From Pyricularia pennisetigena (lineage: Eukaryota > Ascomycota > Sordariomycetes > Magnaporthales > Pyriculariaceae), in contig NC_043744.1 in NCBI RefSeq assembly GCF_004337985.1, positions 870,730 through 934,729 on the forward strand: DNA of 64,000 bases, given 5' to 3'. Shown piece by piece: positions 23,778-34,189 of the stretch. The stretch's first letter is position 1. Every line of letters begins with the position of its first letter. The translations under genes and the position numbers were made by a program. The notes under the pieces were generated by a model. It ran no database searches and had not been told where the DNA came from. It saw only the letters and a program-made list of their open reading frames with translations.

Positions 23778-24969
23778 GGTGAAGAGGCTTGCGGATCCTT
23801 TTGATCTTTATCAAGGCTGATTTCTAGGGGTCAGTTAATGACATAGACTTTGCTTGTGTGAAGAAATGAGAGGATTAATTGTAGGATATGTTTAAAGTAA
23901 GCAGAAAACAGGACAATATAATTTTATATGGAGCTGAGGTCGTTGCATGTCAACTATTTGTCTTGCTCACCTCCATTGCAATTTGTGACTTGGCCTCTTG
24001 AGAATTTGAGAGAAAGTCATAAAGTCTTTCGGGTATACCATGCTGTTAATCACCGTTCATCTTGGCTTTCAAGTTCGGCTTGTGGACTTGGCGCTAGGCA
24101 GATTGACGACTGTTCTAACTTCTAACAATGTATTTAGTCTTAGGGGTACCGTGGAGGCCATCACGCAAAAGCACTTGACCATAAAGTAAAATGCTATATG
24201 GCTCGTTGTTTTCAAGCGTCTTATGGGTCGAGAACTCTCACCAGAGAGTATTCTGCTTCAGCGTGACTATTGAAGAAATTCAACTGTAACCTTTTATAGA
24301 ATTCAAGTTATTTCACATACAAGTGACGGACACAGCTGACTCTAGAGACCAGGTAAATTCAGAGCTGGTTCTAGGAGCGTACGTCGCTTCTCTAAACATG
24401 TACTGAAGGACGCAAGTAAAAGGCAAGCACAGCAGTAGAGGTCACCATCGCTCCCATAGCCCAGTCGACAGATGATAGTATAGCTCTAGACTCTAGAGTA
24501 CGCTGGGGAAGAGGCAAACAGGTCCTTGCCCCTTCTGCTGAATACAAATTATACAATAAGTTGCATCTTAACCAAGCCTCTCCGTACATCCCAAGAGCAT
24601 CAGATTGCCACAATGTTTCTTTTTCCTCTTTGTCTGTCAAATTGCAGACAAAGATACGATTCATACGAACAAAGCAACAATGTGCGTTCACTTGCAAATT
24701 AAGCTTCTTTGTTTCATAGTCTTCAAGGATGCAGATCTCAAAACAGACCTGCTTGATAAAACAGCCATGACCGTCTCTCGTCACTCGGCTTGAAAGCTTG
24801 CATGTTTTCTTGTTTGATAAAGCCCCAAGGCTCATGGTCACAGCTGCAACCAAGGGTTATCTTTTGTACTGGCCACAAGCATTCCAGCTAACAAGGCAAG
24901 AGAACCCCCTGACTATTGCTGCTAATTTTCGAGTTCAACAGTCAAGTGCCCTTTTGCAACTGCACCCCA
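23778..24969. other. Divergent intergenic region, Cys-rich protein / amidoligase
   Basis: About 1.2 kb of AT-rich DNA between divergent genes. A 153-codon minus-strand frame at 24392-24853 shows no domain, signal peptide or coding-like base bias and is not called. No other structure is seen. Confidence 0.5.
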
Positions 24970-26394
24970 ATGTCAAACTTTCATTCTCCAATGGCCCCAA
25001 GGCCAGCCTCAAACGCTTGTGCTGTTGACGGCTTCGACTGCTTCGTCGGCGTCGAGTTCGAATACCTGATACCTTATGTACCCCCCGGCAAGGCAGACCC
25101 GGACCCTCGCGACACGAGGTACGTGATTATAGATGACGTCGAGACGAACAACGGCGCGTGGGAAATGACCAGACACGACGCAACAGTCCTGGCCAACGCG
25201 GCGCTCCACCGGCAGTTCCGAGCCGCAGGGCTGCCGGCGGTGATGGATGCCGTCGTGAACTCCAAAATCGAGAACATGGAGGCGGGTGAGGCAATGGCGG
25301 CGATAGAGCAGTATTTCGCGGAGCAGGCCGCGGAGCAGGGCGTCCCGATGCCGCCCGACGGCTCGTCGGTGGAGCATCGGTTCTGGCGGCTCAAGACGGA
25401 CGGCAGCGTCAAGCACGACAAGAACAACACCGACTGCATCCTCCGGGAGCGCTACCTCTGGGCGGTCCCGAACGAGCCGCTCGGCATCGAGGAGAAGCCG
25501 GGCATGGAGCTCGCGGGCCCCGTGGCGCGTGCGAGCGAGAGCGCCGACGCGATCTCGGTCGCGCTGCACACGCTGCGCCGCAGCCTGCGGTTCGTGGTGC
25601 CGCGCTCCGCCGGCTTCCACGTGCACCTCTCGAGCCTCGACGGCGGCGTCGACCTGCTCACGGTCAAGAAGATGATCTCGCTGGTGCTGCTGTGCGAGGG
25701 CATCATCTACAAGATGGCGAACCCGTGGAGGCTCAAGAGCAAGTTTTCTCAGAGCGTCATGTCGGCCCTCCTGACCGTCCAGGAGAGCCGGCAGATGGAC
25801 AGCGAGATGGCCATCTCGTCGCAGCTCAAGAACCCGCAGCAACTGGCCGTCATGGAGGCGGACCGGAAGAGTCACCTGGAGATCATGCACCAACACCTGC
25901 CCTGGCCGCTGCGGCCCTCGGAGAAGCGGCACGAGGCGCTGGAGACGCTGTGGACGTGCCTCGGGCCAGACGAACTGCGGCTGCTGTTCAGCGGCCTCGC
26001 CGTCAAGCGCAAGGGCGACAAGCCGACGGACGAGGATCCAAGGGCCGGGCTCTTCACGGTGGAGATGCGCCAGTTCGAAGGAATGGCGGACCCGGAAACG
26101 GCGTGCGCATGGGTGAGGTTCTGCGTGGCGCTGTTTCGCATCGCGTCGACCTACGACCCGGCGAGCTACAAGGCCAAGATGACGGAGCTGAACGAGAAGT
26201 TGTCTGTCAAGTACAGCAACCCGGCTAGCGCCTTCACCATGTATAGCTGCAGGTTCGAGCTGTTCATGCCGGCGGTCGGCCTTCCCGACGCCGTTGACTT
26301 TTGGAGGAGAAAGTCGTACCGGCACATGACCATCCCTGCCCTGCCCCAAACCTGCATGGCCCCGAGTCGGCTGATACCACCGCTGATATGGTAG
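24970..26394 (+). CDS. Putative amidoligase (Amidoligase_2 family)
   Basis: A 474-residue protein if started at the ATG at 24970 (MSNFHSPMAP); an in-frame ATG at 24916 would add 18 residues and one at 24991 would remove seven. Family signatures appear in order: GVEFEYLIPY near the start, LKTDGSV, the GMELAGPV strand, GFHVHLSSL, then an Arg-rich Phe/Tyr region and FTVEMRQFEGMADPETACAW near the end. These match the glutamine-synthetase-like carboxylate-amine ligase fold, whose members form amide bonds between a carboxylate and an amine using ATP. The substrate in fungi is unknown. There is no signal peptide and no intron, and the exon is markedly GC-rich against its AT-rich flanks. Confidence 0.8.
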   Translation: MSNFHSPMAPRPASNACAVDGFDCFVGVEFEYLIPYVPPGKADPDPRDTRYVIIDDVETNNGAWEMTRHDATVLANAALHRQFRAAGLPAVMDAVVNSKIENMEAGEAMAAIEQYFAEQAAEQGVPMPPDGSSVEHRFWRLKTDGSVKHDKNNTDCILRERYLWAVPNEPLGIEEKPGMELAGPVARASESADAISVALHTLRRSLRFVVPRSAGFHVHLSSLDGGVDLLTVKKMISLVLLCEGIIYKMANPWRLKSKFSQSVMSALLTVQESRQMDSEMAISSQLKNPQQLAVMEADRKSHLEIMHQHLPWPLRPSEKRHEALETLWTCLGPDELRLLFSGLAVKRKGDKPTDEDPRAGLFTVEMRQFEGMADPETACAWVRFCVALFRIASTYDPASYKAKMTELNEKLSVKYSNPASAFTMYSCRFELFMPAVGLPDAVDFWRRKSYRHMTIPALPQTCMAPSRLIPPLIW

Positions 26395-26933
26395 GGTTTA
26401 GGGGGGTTTTTCAAGGCCTGATTTGTTGTAGGCTGTAGCCCAGCTAAGTCTCCCACAGGCTCACGCTGCACAGGCAATGACATGTCGTAATAGCTTCACC
26501 TGGACCCAAGTGTTTGCAATTAATTAAAAGTGATTGACGGGGTGAATATCTTTGTGACTAATTTAGTAACTACTCGAGGCTTACATCTTACCAAACCTCT
26601 GCAACTCATAGTTTATATAGGTGCCATATTTCAAGTGCCCAGGTAAGGAATCCGGATCGACCAAAAGTTACTTTGGTGACGATTCTACCCCAAGCATGAC
26701 AGCTATTGTAATTCAAAATCCACCATTGTTAAGTTTATGCAGTAAGTTTACAGTAGTGCCGGAATAGCAGCTGTTCTGCAATCAGCTCGCAAATTCTCGC
26801 TATCAATTGACTTGTACCTATTTTTCTTTCTTTTACTTTGAAAAGTGTCCCTCACTTAGGCACTTCACAGCTTGTCCATGAGAGCTAGCAATTTGTCTTG
26901 CACATGGGAAACAGTGCGTGTTATAACATGTTT

Positions 26934-26968
<35 letters not shown>

Positions 26969-27385
26969 TTAAAAGGTTCTGAGTCAAAGTTCTGGATATA
27001 TTTAGATCAGGTCACGAAAAAGACTTGGAAGATGCCGGTCAATGATGGACACTTGCGCCATATTAGTTATGCAAATGTCTATTTATATTTACTTATATGG
27101 TAGGAAACATACCAGGACGATAAAAGTACCTCAGCCAGTAGGGATCCTACGATATGCAACTACTCATAGGGCATAGGCTATGGATTTGAAGAACATCCTT
27201 GAAATCTTTTATAAAAGCCTCTAATTGCCTTCCAGTGCTTGACGTTGAATGTTTTTAATGAACTTTGTCTCCCCAAATTACTACCCACTTCCTACTTTTG
27301 CAAACGATTCCATCTCTTTATCCATAATACACCATTTACATAACCTCTATTACGCTTTGACCTGTTTGCAAACCACACTGCGACA
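26395..27385. other. AT-rich intergenic region before the effector candidate
   Basis: About 1 kb without a gene, with a T29 tract at 26937-26965. The last 200 bases are T/C-rich and include TATAAAAG near 27210-27217, a plausible TATA box for the gene starting at 27386. Confidence 0.5.
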
Positions 27386-28313
27386 ATGCGTTCCCAATTT
27401 GTTCTTGCTACTCTTTTTACTTACGGCTCTATCGCCAGCCCGACCGGGGCTTCGGACTCAATAATTGCCCCCCGCGAACACACCCATAGGGGTTCACAGG
27501 GGCGTGTACCCGCTTTTACCCAGCATTCAAAGTCCGATAGAACCGACGAGCCTGTTACGCGCCCTAGCTATGGATTTATTAACGCCCTCGACCCCCGTCA
27601 ATCGAACCAAAGGCAGATAATGGGAGCGTATTCGAGACTTCCAGGACCGTCGGAACAGACCCCCGAGCTACGGGAAACTGGTCGTGCAATGGCTCCACAC
27701 ATTAAAAAAATGATGGAAGAGCCGCCCAAGCCGAAAGACCCCAAAGATGAAGATTGGGAGAAGCTGGGTCAACCTCGCTTGGCTCAAAAGCGACGTCGCG
27801 CCACAACTTCGAACCCAACCATTGAACCACATGCCGCAACGGCCTGCACCGCTCAGGGAAAGCAGGTGAGTAGCCAAGCGTACCTCCGAGGTCATGACGC
27901 GTGTTTAAACGCTGCTGGCTCCTAACGACAGTTCAGGGCTTGCCCAACAACAGGAAGTAGCTACAATGATTGCGAAAGAAAATCAGCTGACAGGGTCGCG
28001 TGAACGGGTTTCGAAACGAGCAAAAATCCCCTTGGAAAACCCAGGAATCGAGATAGGTCGATCGTGGTCGCAAAGCGCAAAGGTTACGCCGGCCCTGCCT
28101 CGGGATTCAACGCATGAAGCGGGCAGCGTAATTGCTCCCCGAAGCTCGACACCGCCGCTTACTTGGGCTCAATTTTGTGCACCTCATATTAAATGGTGGA
28201 CAGACCAAGGCTATGTTCCTCCTGAACCTTTGATTATAGACGTCCACGAGAAATATAAACAGTACATGGCAGAATATAAAAAGAAATATCCTTTATACGG
28301 TAAAAAAATATAA
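27386..28313 (+). CDS. Secreted effector candidate with internal module repeat, two exons (279 aa)
   Basis: Exons 27386-27865 and 27954-28313 are joined by an 88-nt intron (GTGAGT donor, CTAAC branch, CAACAG acceptor). Without splicing the frame ends at 27925 and the second half would be a separate ORF. Residues 1-21 look like a signal peptide. The mature part is hydrophilic, with few cysteines and basic clusters such as QKRRR (134-138) that could be Kex2 sites. Two short modules recur: IIAPR (26-30) / VIAPR (219-223), and APHIK followed by an acidic, Pro-rich, Lys-rich stretch (103-135 and 236-279). I recognise no family. Small, secreted, repeat-bearing and lineage-specific in look, it fits an effector profile; that is inference. 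A decayed copy of the last module follows. Confidence 0.65.
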
Positions 28314-28323
28314 ATAGAATTTG

Positions 28324-28450
28324 CCTCCCAAACCAGTTACTGGGACACAATTTTGGGAACCTCGTATTGCATCATGGTGGACGGGTCACGGCACGCAGAT
28401 ATATATATATATACTCCTAGACCTTTGATGGACAGAGTCGTAGACTCGTA
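28324..28450 (+). pseudogene. Decayed third copy of the effector C-terminal module
   Basis: DNA after the stop at 28311-28313 aligns by eye with the coding stretch at about 28145-28265. Shared blocks include CAATTTTG, ATGGTGGAC and GACCTTTGAT in the same order and spacing. In protein terms APHIKWWTDQG becomes EPRIASWWTGHG. An AT dinucleotide run at about 28399-28412 sits where the intact copy has a TATG, and the frame breaks there, followed by stops. It is most simply a tandem duplicate that has degenerated. Confidence 0.6.
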
Positions 28451-28620
28451 GGAGAATATTCACAATATTGAGCAGGCTATAGAAAGTTATATCCATCAGT
28501 TCGATAATATGAAACATACTAAGATGAAAAAAAAAAAAAGATCCCCTTTGGCATTTCAACTGTAGGACATAAGTTATAAGCTACACCTACACTTGCTGAC
28601 CATGACCTTTTGCACCCAAC

Positions 28621-29760
28621 TTAGGGAATCGTCACGATCAACTTGGACCCGTCCCCATTCTCGGATGTCGCATGGAGCATGGCCTCGTACTCCTCAAGCT
28701 TGTACCTCCCAATGATCTCAACGCCGGCGTGCCTCCCCAGCTTCAGCACGCCCGACTCGGCCATCTTGATCAGGCCCCGCACGTCCTCCCGCTCGTACAT
28801 GTACTTGCCCTTGACGGTCAGGTTCTTGAACATGGCCTCGGTGTACGACAGGGGCACGTCGTCGGGCACGAACCCCATCAGCACCGCGCGCGCGCCCGCG
28901 CCCAGCGTCTTGAATCCGCTGCGCATGTGGCCGGAACCCGTGGCGGCCGGCGGCGACACGTCGATGTAGACGTCCACGGGACCGCCGGCCTCCCTCTGCA
29001 TGGCGGCGGCGTCGGCGTCGACGTCGCCCGTCGTCGCCACGATGCGCACGCGGTCGGCGCCGAATTTCGCCTGCAGCCTCTGCAGCGCCGCGGCGTTGCG
29101 GCCCACGGCCACGACGGTGCCGGCGCCCATGGCCAGCGCGACGGGGACCGCGGCGCCGCTAAAGTAGCCCGTGGCCGGGGCGACGAGAACGGTCTCGCCG
29201 GCGCGCAGCCCGACCGACGCCAGCCCGCCGTAGAGGATGGCGAGCGTCGCGAGGTGGACGAGGTCCTCGGCCGAGTAGCCCAGGCGGCCGCAGAGCCTGG
29301 CCTCGTCGAGCGCGTGGACGTTCTCGAGCGGCGCGCGCACGTACTCTGCCAGGCAGGCGTCGGTCCAGTTGTCGCGGGCAAACTTCTTGCTCTGCGCCGA
29401 GGGCCCGTCCCACAGGCCCCAGAGGATCTGGACGTTTGGGTCGTCGCGGGCGCGGACGTGCGGCTCGAGCAGCACGAGCTGCCCCACCGCCAGGCTGGTG
29501 GTGTCGGGCCCGAGCTGGGCCACGCGCCCGACGGCGCGCGACGACGGGATCATGGGCGTGGGGAAGGTGAATGGGGAGTTGCCGAGCGCCGCGTCCTGGA
29601 TGCCTCGGTCGTTGGATATGCAGATCACCTTGACCACGACGCTGCCTGGTGTCGCTTGCGGGACGGGAACGGTGCGCAGCTCAAGGGGTTGGTTGACGCC
29701 AGTGAGCACGACGGCCTTCATGGTTGAGGGTAGAGTGGTGTTGTCGTCGGTGGTTGCCAT
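28621..29760 (-). CDS. Medium-chain dehydrogenase/reductase (quinone-oxidoreductase-like)
   Basis: A 379-residue protein started at ATG 29760 (MATTDDNTTLPSTMKAVVLT); an in-frame extension to 29844 adds an unlikely leader. The N-terminal GroES-like domain (MKAVVLTGVNQPLELRTVPV, GSVVVKV) is followed by the NAD(P)-binding domain with ETVLVAPATGYFSGAAVPVA, GAGTVVAVGRN and DVYIDVSPP. The usual catalytic zinc Cys and the structural four-Cys lobe are absent, pointing to a zinc-free enoyl/quinone-type reductase using NAD(P)H. Substrate is unknown. It is divergent from the gene at 30745. Confidence 0.85.
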   Translation of the reverse strand: MATTDDNTTLPSTMKAVVLTGVNQPLELRTVPVPQATPGSVVVKVICISNDRGIQDAALGNSPFTFPTPMIPSSRAVGRVAQLGPDTTSLAVGQLVLLEPHVRARDDPNVQILWGLWDGPSAQSKKFARDNWTDACLAEYVRAPLENVHALDEARLCGRLGYSAEDLVHLATLAILYGGLASVGLRAGETVLVAPATGYFSGAAVPVALAMGAGTVVAVGRNAAALQRLQAKFGADRVRIVATTGDVDADAAAMQREAGGPVDVYIDVSPPAATGSGHMRSGFKTLGAGARAVLMGFVPDDVPLSYTEAMFKNLTVKGKYMYEREDVRGLIKMAESGVLKLGRHAGVEIIGRYKLEEYEAMLHATSENGDGSKLIVTIP

Positions 29761-30744
29761 GATTGCTGTGATGTGATTTTTTTTAAACGTAATTTGGGAT
29801 ATAGATGAATAGTTGTAAGTAGCAGTTATAAGTAGCAGATGCAAGTAGCAAGCTCTACCAAGTTGTGCTGTTGATATGAGGAGAAATAGACGATTTCTTT
29901 TTCTGTCTATATAGAGTGAGCATTGCCTCTTATATCATTTCTGGATGATGGTGATTCTCACACATTAACTGTATTCATGACGCTCGCCGCCAGTCTCTAC
30001 ACGGCCGGAGCCCGAGTTCGCGAATTGCATTCCACCGAAGCCCATATCGCCAACCCTGGTGAAGTGGGGGGGAATGCATATTGGTGTTAGGGCAACATAA
30101 GCTGGCTCATCCGCCAGGAAGGCCTCTCTTTTGCACGACGGAATTTAGCCTGCTGGCCCTTAAATCCGCGTCACCAATCCGACCACATGTTGATAGCGGG
30201 GGGTATTCAGCCATGGTCGGGGTTAAGGCGGCTTCGATTGACGGTCGAAAAACACCCCGACACCATGTCGAGATTGGTAAGCCAAAGAATCGGGCATGGA
30301 AGAAAGGAAATATACGAATGAGGTCTAAGGGTCAATACCAGGAGCACAGAAACGTGCGTCAAATTTTGCAAAGTACCAACCAGCTCCCATCCTCTACTGT
30401 AATCAAAGACCGACCCTGGCGACAAACCGCGTCGCTCTCTTCTCTCCAATCAACCCCGCACGCGGCCAGCAAAAACCCTCTTTGGAGACCATTATTTTGT
30501 CGCGTTGTAGGGCGTATGTAGCGTTGCATTGCAAGCTTCTTATCGGTGAAATGGCCCTTCCAAAGTTAAAAAAAAAAAAAAAAAATATGCGCGTTGCCAA
30601 GATGTAGAGCACGCTGTTGTAGTGGGAGCGACTTGCCTACCTGGATGCGTCGAGCATTTAGCCTTAAAACATGGCTCTGCCAGCCCAGTTACACTCGCAA
30701 CGGCGACGCTCATTCCAAAATCATCACCTGCTTCACTGCCCACC
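29761..30744. other. Shared divergent promoter region (MDR / EEP genes)
   Basis: About 980 bases between two genes transcribed away from each other. It includes an A18 run at 30568-30585. No gene is seen. Confidence 0.5.
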
Positions 30745-31714
30745 ATGAAAGCCACCGCCCTGACCGCCAGCCTCCTGGCGACGACGGTCCTCTGCACCCC
30801 ACTGCGCATCATCTCCTACAACATCCGCCAGGCCGTCGTGATCCCCACCATCGGCGAGCGCCCATGGTCTGACCGCCGCCCGCTACTGACCGCGCAGCTC
30901 AGCTACGAGACGTCCAACCGCCCAGAGTCGCTCCTGTGCATGCAAGAGGTCCTCCGACAGCAGCTGGTCGATGTCCTGGCCGGTACCGAGGGCACCTGGG
31001 CGCACGTCGGGCTTGGGCGCGACGACGGCCAGGACGGCGGCGAGTTCTCTCCGATCCTCTACCGGCCTGACACGTGGGAACTCGACGCGAACCGCACCTA
31101 CTGGCTCAGCGAGACGCTCGACGTGCCGGGCTCCAAGGGCTGGGACGCCGCATACCCGCGGGTCGTGACGGCGGCGAGGCTGAGGCACCGGCAGACGGGC
31201 GGCAGGGTCGTGCTTCTCTGCACGCACTTTGACCACATGGGCCAGGTCGCGCGCAAGAGGAGCGCGGACATGATTGTCAACCTGGCCGGCGAGTGGGAGA
31301 GCGACGATGGCGGCGCGTCCAAGTCGCCCGTCTTCTTGGCCGGCGACCTCAACTCGGACGACCAGAACCAGGCGTACAAGACTCTGGCCACGAGGATGCG
31401 CGATTCAAGGGATCTCGTGCCAAGGGAGAGGTTGCACGGCAACACCAATACGTACACTGCATTCACCTCGCTGCTGACTTGGGACGACAAGCGTCTCGAT
31501 CACGTGTTTGTCAAGGACCCGTCCGTTGGGGGATTGCGGTTCAATGGGCACGCGGTCTTGTCAAATCGCTTTGACGACGACATATTTATCTCGGACCATC
31601 GTGAGTTTTCTGTGTTGTTTTTGTTTTTTCCTTGGCCAACGTTAAAAAGCGGCGCCGACGCTAACGGACTCGTGGTTAGGCCCTGTTGTCTTGGACGTTG
31701 ATCTTGGGGTCTAG
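30745..31714 (+). CDS. Secreted endonuclease/exonuclease/phosphatase-family protein, two exons
   Basis: Exons 30745-31600 and 31680-31714 (GTGAGT donor, CTAAC branch, TAG acceptor) give 296 residues. The ATG at 30745 starts a signal peptide (MKATALTASLLATTVLC). EEP-fold motifs follow: LRIISYNIR, the metal-binding Glu in LCMQEVL, LLCTHFDHMG, FLAGDLNSD, RLDHVFVK and, only after splicing, ISDHRPVVLDVDL. The closing SDHRP restored by the intron strongly supports the model. The fold serves Mg-dependent phosphodiesterases (DNase-I-like nucleases, inositol phosphatases, sphingomyelinases); which substrate applies outside the cell is open. Confidence 0.87.
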
Positions 31715-32555
31715 ATCTACAAAACTCTATCAGCAGTCTCGGACGTTGAAAACATGTGGTTATCAAGCCTGATTCTGCCGGGGCGGGAAGCTACGGATTA
31801 AAGGCTGGGTTGTCAAAACACAGTAATACAAACAGTAGGGTTTTCCGAGTGAAGTGAAACTTGAGAATGGAAATGGTCAACTCTTGTGGGGCACCACCAG
31901 CACAGTGGCGTAACTTTTTTTACCTTTCTTTCTCTTCAAACCAACAGTTTGTTTGTTTTAAAAAGCTTGACCCCACAACCACGCGGGAGCCACCAGGAAG
32001 TATTAGTACTTTCGCTCAACAAAGCTACCGGACATTCTCGGATGACGCGGCCAGCCAAAAAAATATATGGAGAAAAACCACACTAATACCGAAATATGGA
32101 TCGGGGCGAAGCCAAGCCTGCTAGTCTCGTACATTACTTCGCCGCACCACTCGCCTCTACCCGTCAGCTGTTGGTTGTAGTGTGGCCGCATCCCGATGCA
32201 GGCTGCAGCCCTGTCATTTGAAATAAAATCATCGGACCGCATGACCGCGTCAGCACCCGATATTTACTCAGCAGAAGTCCCTGCCTGCGCCTACCAGGTC
32301 CTGGTCTAGAAGCCTAGATTCACAACTCATCTTGACCTGTTTTTTTTTCTTTCTTACCTTTTCCTTTCCCACACTTTTGTGACTTGGCAAATTTTTCTCT
32401 GTAAAACCACTAAACAAAGCAATTCAAGGTCGTTTTTGGTGTTTATAGACCATATTCGGGGTGTCGAGAGTAGTATATCGACCTCTGGGAAGCATCCTGG
32501 AAGAAGCCAGAAAACCAGAAAAACAACCAGCACAGTGTCGATACACACATCCAAA
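31715..32555. other. Promoter/leader of the glycine-zipper protein gene
   Basis: About 840 bases with no gene. The last 220 bases, T/C-rich then A/C-rich, look like a typical fungal transcription start zone and leader. Confidence 0.5.
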
Positions 32556-33338
32556 ATGTCGGCATCCGACTACTACAACAACAACAACAACTCATACACG
32601 CACCCTCAAAACCAAGGGCAGCAGTATCAAGGCCAACCATACCAGGGCCAACCATACCAGGGCCAACCATACCAGGGCCAGCCTTACCAGCAGCCACCGC
32701 AGTACCAGCAATACCCACAGTACCCGCCTACCCAGCAGCAGCAACCATCCCCCTACGCCTCGCAGCAGCAGCTGGCGCCGTACGACCACGACGCAAAGCG
32801 CCCTACGTCTGCGCACTCGGCTTCGTCGCACCAGCCCCAGCAGCAGCAGCAGCAGCAGTACTACCAAGACCCGAACCGCGCAGGCGGGCCCTCCTCCGCC
32901 CAGCACGCCGGCGAGGCCGGCGAGCGCGGTCTGATGTCGACCGTGGTGGGCGGTGCGGGCGGTGCGTTCCTCGGCAACAAGGTCGGCAACGGCGGCAAGC
33001 TCAAGACGATGCTGGGGGCCGTCGCCGGCGCCGTCGCAGCGAATATTGTCAGCCACAAGATCAAGGACCACAGGCAGGATCACCAGCAGCAGCAGCAACA
33101 CCACCACCACCAAGGGGGTCATCATCAGGGTGGAGGGTTGATGGGTTTGATACCGGGCATGCATGGCCATCAGCAGCAGCAGCAGCATCATCATGGTCAT
33201 CATGGCCATCACCACGGGCATCATGGCCACCACGGTCACCACCATCAGTCTGATTATGGTTCCCAGGGGCCACATCATCATGGACATCATCACCATGGGC
33301 ATCATCACGGTCACCACCATGGCAACGGGGGTTGGTAG
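32556..33338 (+). CDS. Glycine-zipper protein with QGQPY repeats and His-rich tail
   Basis: Single exon, 260 residues. Residues 1-115 are Gln/Tyr/Pro-rich with four consecutive QGQPY units (about 25-45) and a Gln7 run. Residues about 125-170 hold ERGLMSTVVGGAGGAFLGNK and a second segment LGAVAGAVAANIVSHKIKDH, small-residue helices of the glycine-zipper type that may insert in or associate with membranes. The last 90 residues are dominated by His/Gly/Gln blocks (HHGHHGHHHG). No signal peptide is present. Function unknown; metal binding by the His tail and prion-like self-assembly of the Gln/Tyr part are inferences. Confidence 0.82.
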   Translation: MSASDYYNNNNNSYTHPQNQGQQYQGQPYQGQPYQGQPYQGQPYQQPPQYQQYPQYPPTQQQQPSPYASQQQLAPYDHDAKRPTSAHSASSHQPQQQQQQQYYQDPNRAGGPSSAQHAGEAGERGLMSTVVGGAGGAFLGNKVGNGGKLKTMLGAVAGAVAANIVSHKIKDHRQDHQQQQQHHHHQGGHHQGGGLMGLIPGMHGHQQQQQHHHGHHGHHHGHHGHHGHHHQSDYGSQGPHHHGHHHHGHHHGHHHGNGGW

Positions 33339-34129
33339 AAAGAGAGGGGTAGGGATGACGGCTTGAAGATTTTGTACGTTTCGCGATAATGAATGGCTTT
33401 GATGATTAGATAGGATGGCGTTTGGCTGGAATAGAACGGATTAACATTAAATTACGACCGGTTCCATCACGCTTCTGTGCCTCAGCTCATGATGCAAGGG
33501 AATCCTCCCTTCGTTCAGAGCATCACCATGATCCAAAATCTTTGTCGGTGCCGAGTCTTGGTAGTCTTTGTAACGACAGCTCCTTACTTTTTGTCCATGC
33601 CAGCTCAAACGAGTATACCGACAACGGAGTGCCAGTGACTTTGCCCCAGGGCTACCATGTTCACGCAGGGTTCTTTCTCTGTTCGTTCTAGCGCACCATG
33701 TTTGCATCGTGAGTATCCAACACCGTTTGAGCCTCGTTTTCTTTGTGCTCGATGATGACATCAAAGGGCTGTTGTTGATTATCTTAACTCTGTAACATGA
33801 ACAATGAAATTGTCTGTCGTTCGCAGCTCTTGATTCAGGTCAGTGCCAATTGCTTTCGCATTGAGTTGCAAGCTGCGGACGAACCCATTCACCAAGCCCC
33901 CTTTATTCTTTTGTCGTCACATCGCAACTTGCAGCAGACGATCATTGTCTCCGTGATGCTGCAGACAAGCATGCCTCACGAGAAGATGAACATAAAAGAA
34001 GCTCGGCTGTCCGGGATTCAACCCCTTTTCGAAATCTTCCAACCATCATCAACATCAAGACAGCCCTCTCCTCTAACAGACAACTAACATCAACACTTCG
34101 CTATCAATTCTTTTACATTCTGCAAAAGG

Positions 34130-34177
<48 letters not shown>

Positions 34178-34189
34178 CAACCAATTAAA
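33339..34189. other. Intergenic region with 44-base poly(A) tract in a leader
   Basis: About 850 bases without a gene. At 34130-34173 there are 44 uninterrupted A residues, ending 16 bases before the ATG at 34190, so the tract lies in the 5' UTR or at the start site of the next gene. Confidence 0.6.

Noticed and set aside
24392..24853. A 153-codon minus-strand frame upstream of the amidoligase
   Set aside because: No start context, domain, signal peptide or coding-like composition; AT-rich intergenic chance frame.
27866..27925. Treating 27386-27925 and 27966-28313 as two separate genes
   Set aside because: A consensus donor, branch and acceptor join them in frame, and both halves share repeated modules.
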